26,868 nt of DNA from an uncultured Sphingomonas sp. (GTDB lineage: Bacteria > Pseudomonadota > Alphaproteobacteria > Sphingomonadales > Sphingomonadaceae). Made by a program: the position numbers and the translations under genes. Below, one piece after another: positions 26,145-26,868 of this stretch (within the stretch, counting starts at the first letter, position 1; every line of letters starts with the position of its first letter). Below the pieces are notes generated by a model. It saw nothing but the letters and a program-made list of their open reading frames with translations. It was not told the DNA's origin and did no database searches. The stretch spans positions 1 to 26,868 of the forward strand of contig CAMLSA010000040.1 in the NCBI GenBank assembly GCA_946482655.1, written 5' to 3'.

Positions 26145-26868
26145 TCAGACCGCCAGCACCGCCTTGCGCGCCAGCTCGGAGTTGCGGGCATCACGCAGCT
26201 TCGCGAAATCATCGCCGGCATGGTAGCTCGACCGGGTCAGCGGGCTTGCCGCCACCAGCAGGAAGCCTTTGGCCCGGGCAATCGCGGCATAGGCCTCGAA
26301 TGTCTTGGGCGGCACGAAATCGATCACCTTGGCGTGCTTCGGGGTAGGCTGGAGATATTGGCCCATCGTCAGGAAATCGATCCCCGCCGACCGCATGTCG
26401 TCCATCACCTGATGCACCTCAAGGCGTTCCTCGCCGAGGCCGACCATGATGCCGGACTTGGTGAAGATCGTCGGATCGAGCCGCTTGACCGTTTCTAGCA
26501 GCCGCAGCGAAGCGTAATAGCGGGCGCCGGGACGGATCGTCGGATAGAGCCTCGGCACCGTCTCGAGGTTGTGGTTGTAGACGTCAGGCCGCGCCGCGAC
26601 GATCATCTCGATCGCGCTGTCGGCCTTGTTGCGGAAATCGGGGGTGAGGATCTCGATCGTCGTTGCCGGCGTGGTCCGCCGCAGCGCTTCGATCACCTTC
26701 ACGAACTGCGCGGCCCCGCCATCGGCCAGATCGTCGCGATCGACCGAAGTGACCACGATGTGCTCGAGGCCGAGCTCGGCCGCCGCGTCGGCGACGTGCT
26801 GGGGCTCGGCCCCGTCGACCGCGCGCGGCATGCCCGTCTTCACGTTGCAAAAAGCGCAAGCCCGGGTA
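26145..26868 (-). CDS. lipA: Lipoyl synthase LipA, 5' end outside window
   Basis: About 241 of roughly 310 residues are present, in frame to the right edge. The first visible residues are [18 protein letters not shown], which hold the last two cysteines of the radical SAM CxxxCxxC motif. The first cysteine and the N-terminal auxiliary cluster ligands lie beyond the edge. The C-terminal serine ligand motif is present ([14 protein letters not shown]). LipA inserts two sulfurs into protein-bound octanoyl groups to make lipoate for pyruvate and 2-oxoglutarate dehydrogenases. An internal start at 26843 is not the true start because the motif continues upstream. Coq10 follows directly in the operon. 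Confidence 0.96.
   Translation of the reverse strand, partial: TRACAFCNVKTGMPRAVDGAEPQHVADAAAELGLEHIVVTSVDRDDLADGGAAQFVKVIEALRRTTPATTIEILTPDFRNKADSAIEMIVAARPDVYNHNLETVPRLYPTIRPGARYYASLRLLETVKRLDPTIFTKSGIMVGLGEERLEVHQVMDDMRSAGIDFLTMGQYLQPTPKHAKVIDFVPPKTFEAYAAIARAKGFLLVAASPLTRSSYHAGDDFAKLRDARNSELARKAVLAV

Overview
The window looks like a core chromosomal segment of a sphingomonad alphaproteobacterium. GC content is about two thirds by eye, and the gene order dusB-ntrB-ntrC-ntrY-ntrX-hfq-hflX is the classical alphaproteobacterial nitrogen-regulation cluster. Hfq is a single chain carrying two Sm domains, a form I associate with sphingomonads. I saw no tRNA, rRNA, CRISPR array, insertion sequence or prophage.

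Layout. Positions 1-3071 hold the glutamate synthase operon: the 3' end of gltB, then gltD. A small zinc-ribbon protein follows at 3269-3544. A strong bidirectional terminator at about 3576-3614 separates it from typA/bipA on the minus strand. Positions 5447-5833 are a 387-bp gap with an orphan minus-strand terminator and a perfect palindrome. A TelA-family gene and a two-helix membrane partner that resembles XpaC follow. Positions 7696-10394 encode a FecCD/BtuC-type ABC importer: the binding protein on the minus strand, divergent from the permease and ATPase. Positions 10361-12873 hold a polytopic membrane protein and a GT2 glycosyltransferase as a minus-strand operon. A LysR regulator and mazG run on the plus strand to 14553.

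Positions 14621-23946 are one long minus-strand block. In transcription order it reads dusB, ntrB, ntrC, ntrY, ntrX, tandem hfq, hflX. It combines tRNA modification, two nitrogen-sensing two-component systems and post-transcriptional control, with several 1-25 base junctions that suggest translational coupling. Divergent from dusB are the fused ispDF gene (MEP isoprenoid pathway) and a CinA C-terminal amidase. The right edge holds coq10/ratA and a 5'-truncated lipA on the minus strand.

Nitrogen metabolism links the two ends of the cluster: GltBD makes glutamate from glutamine and 2-oxoglutarate, and NtrBC/NtrYX would respond to nitrogen status. The points most worth a second look are the tandem Hfq, two roughly 70-85 bp islands of 28-38% GC inside intact conserved genes (dusB and the glycosyltransferase), the orphan terminator and palindrome upstream of telA, and an NtrX that lacks the sigma54-contact loop. 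I found no clear-cut new multi-gene system. Most of the window is ordinary housekeeping sequence.
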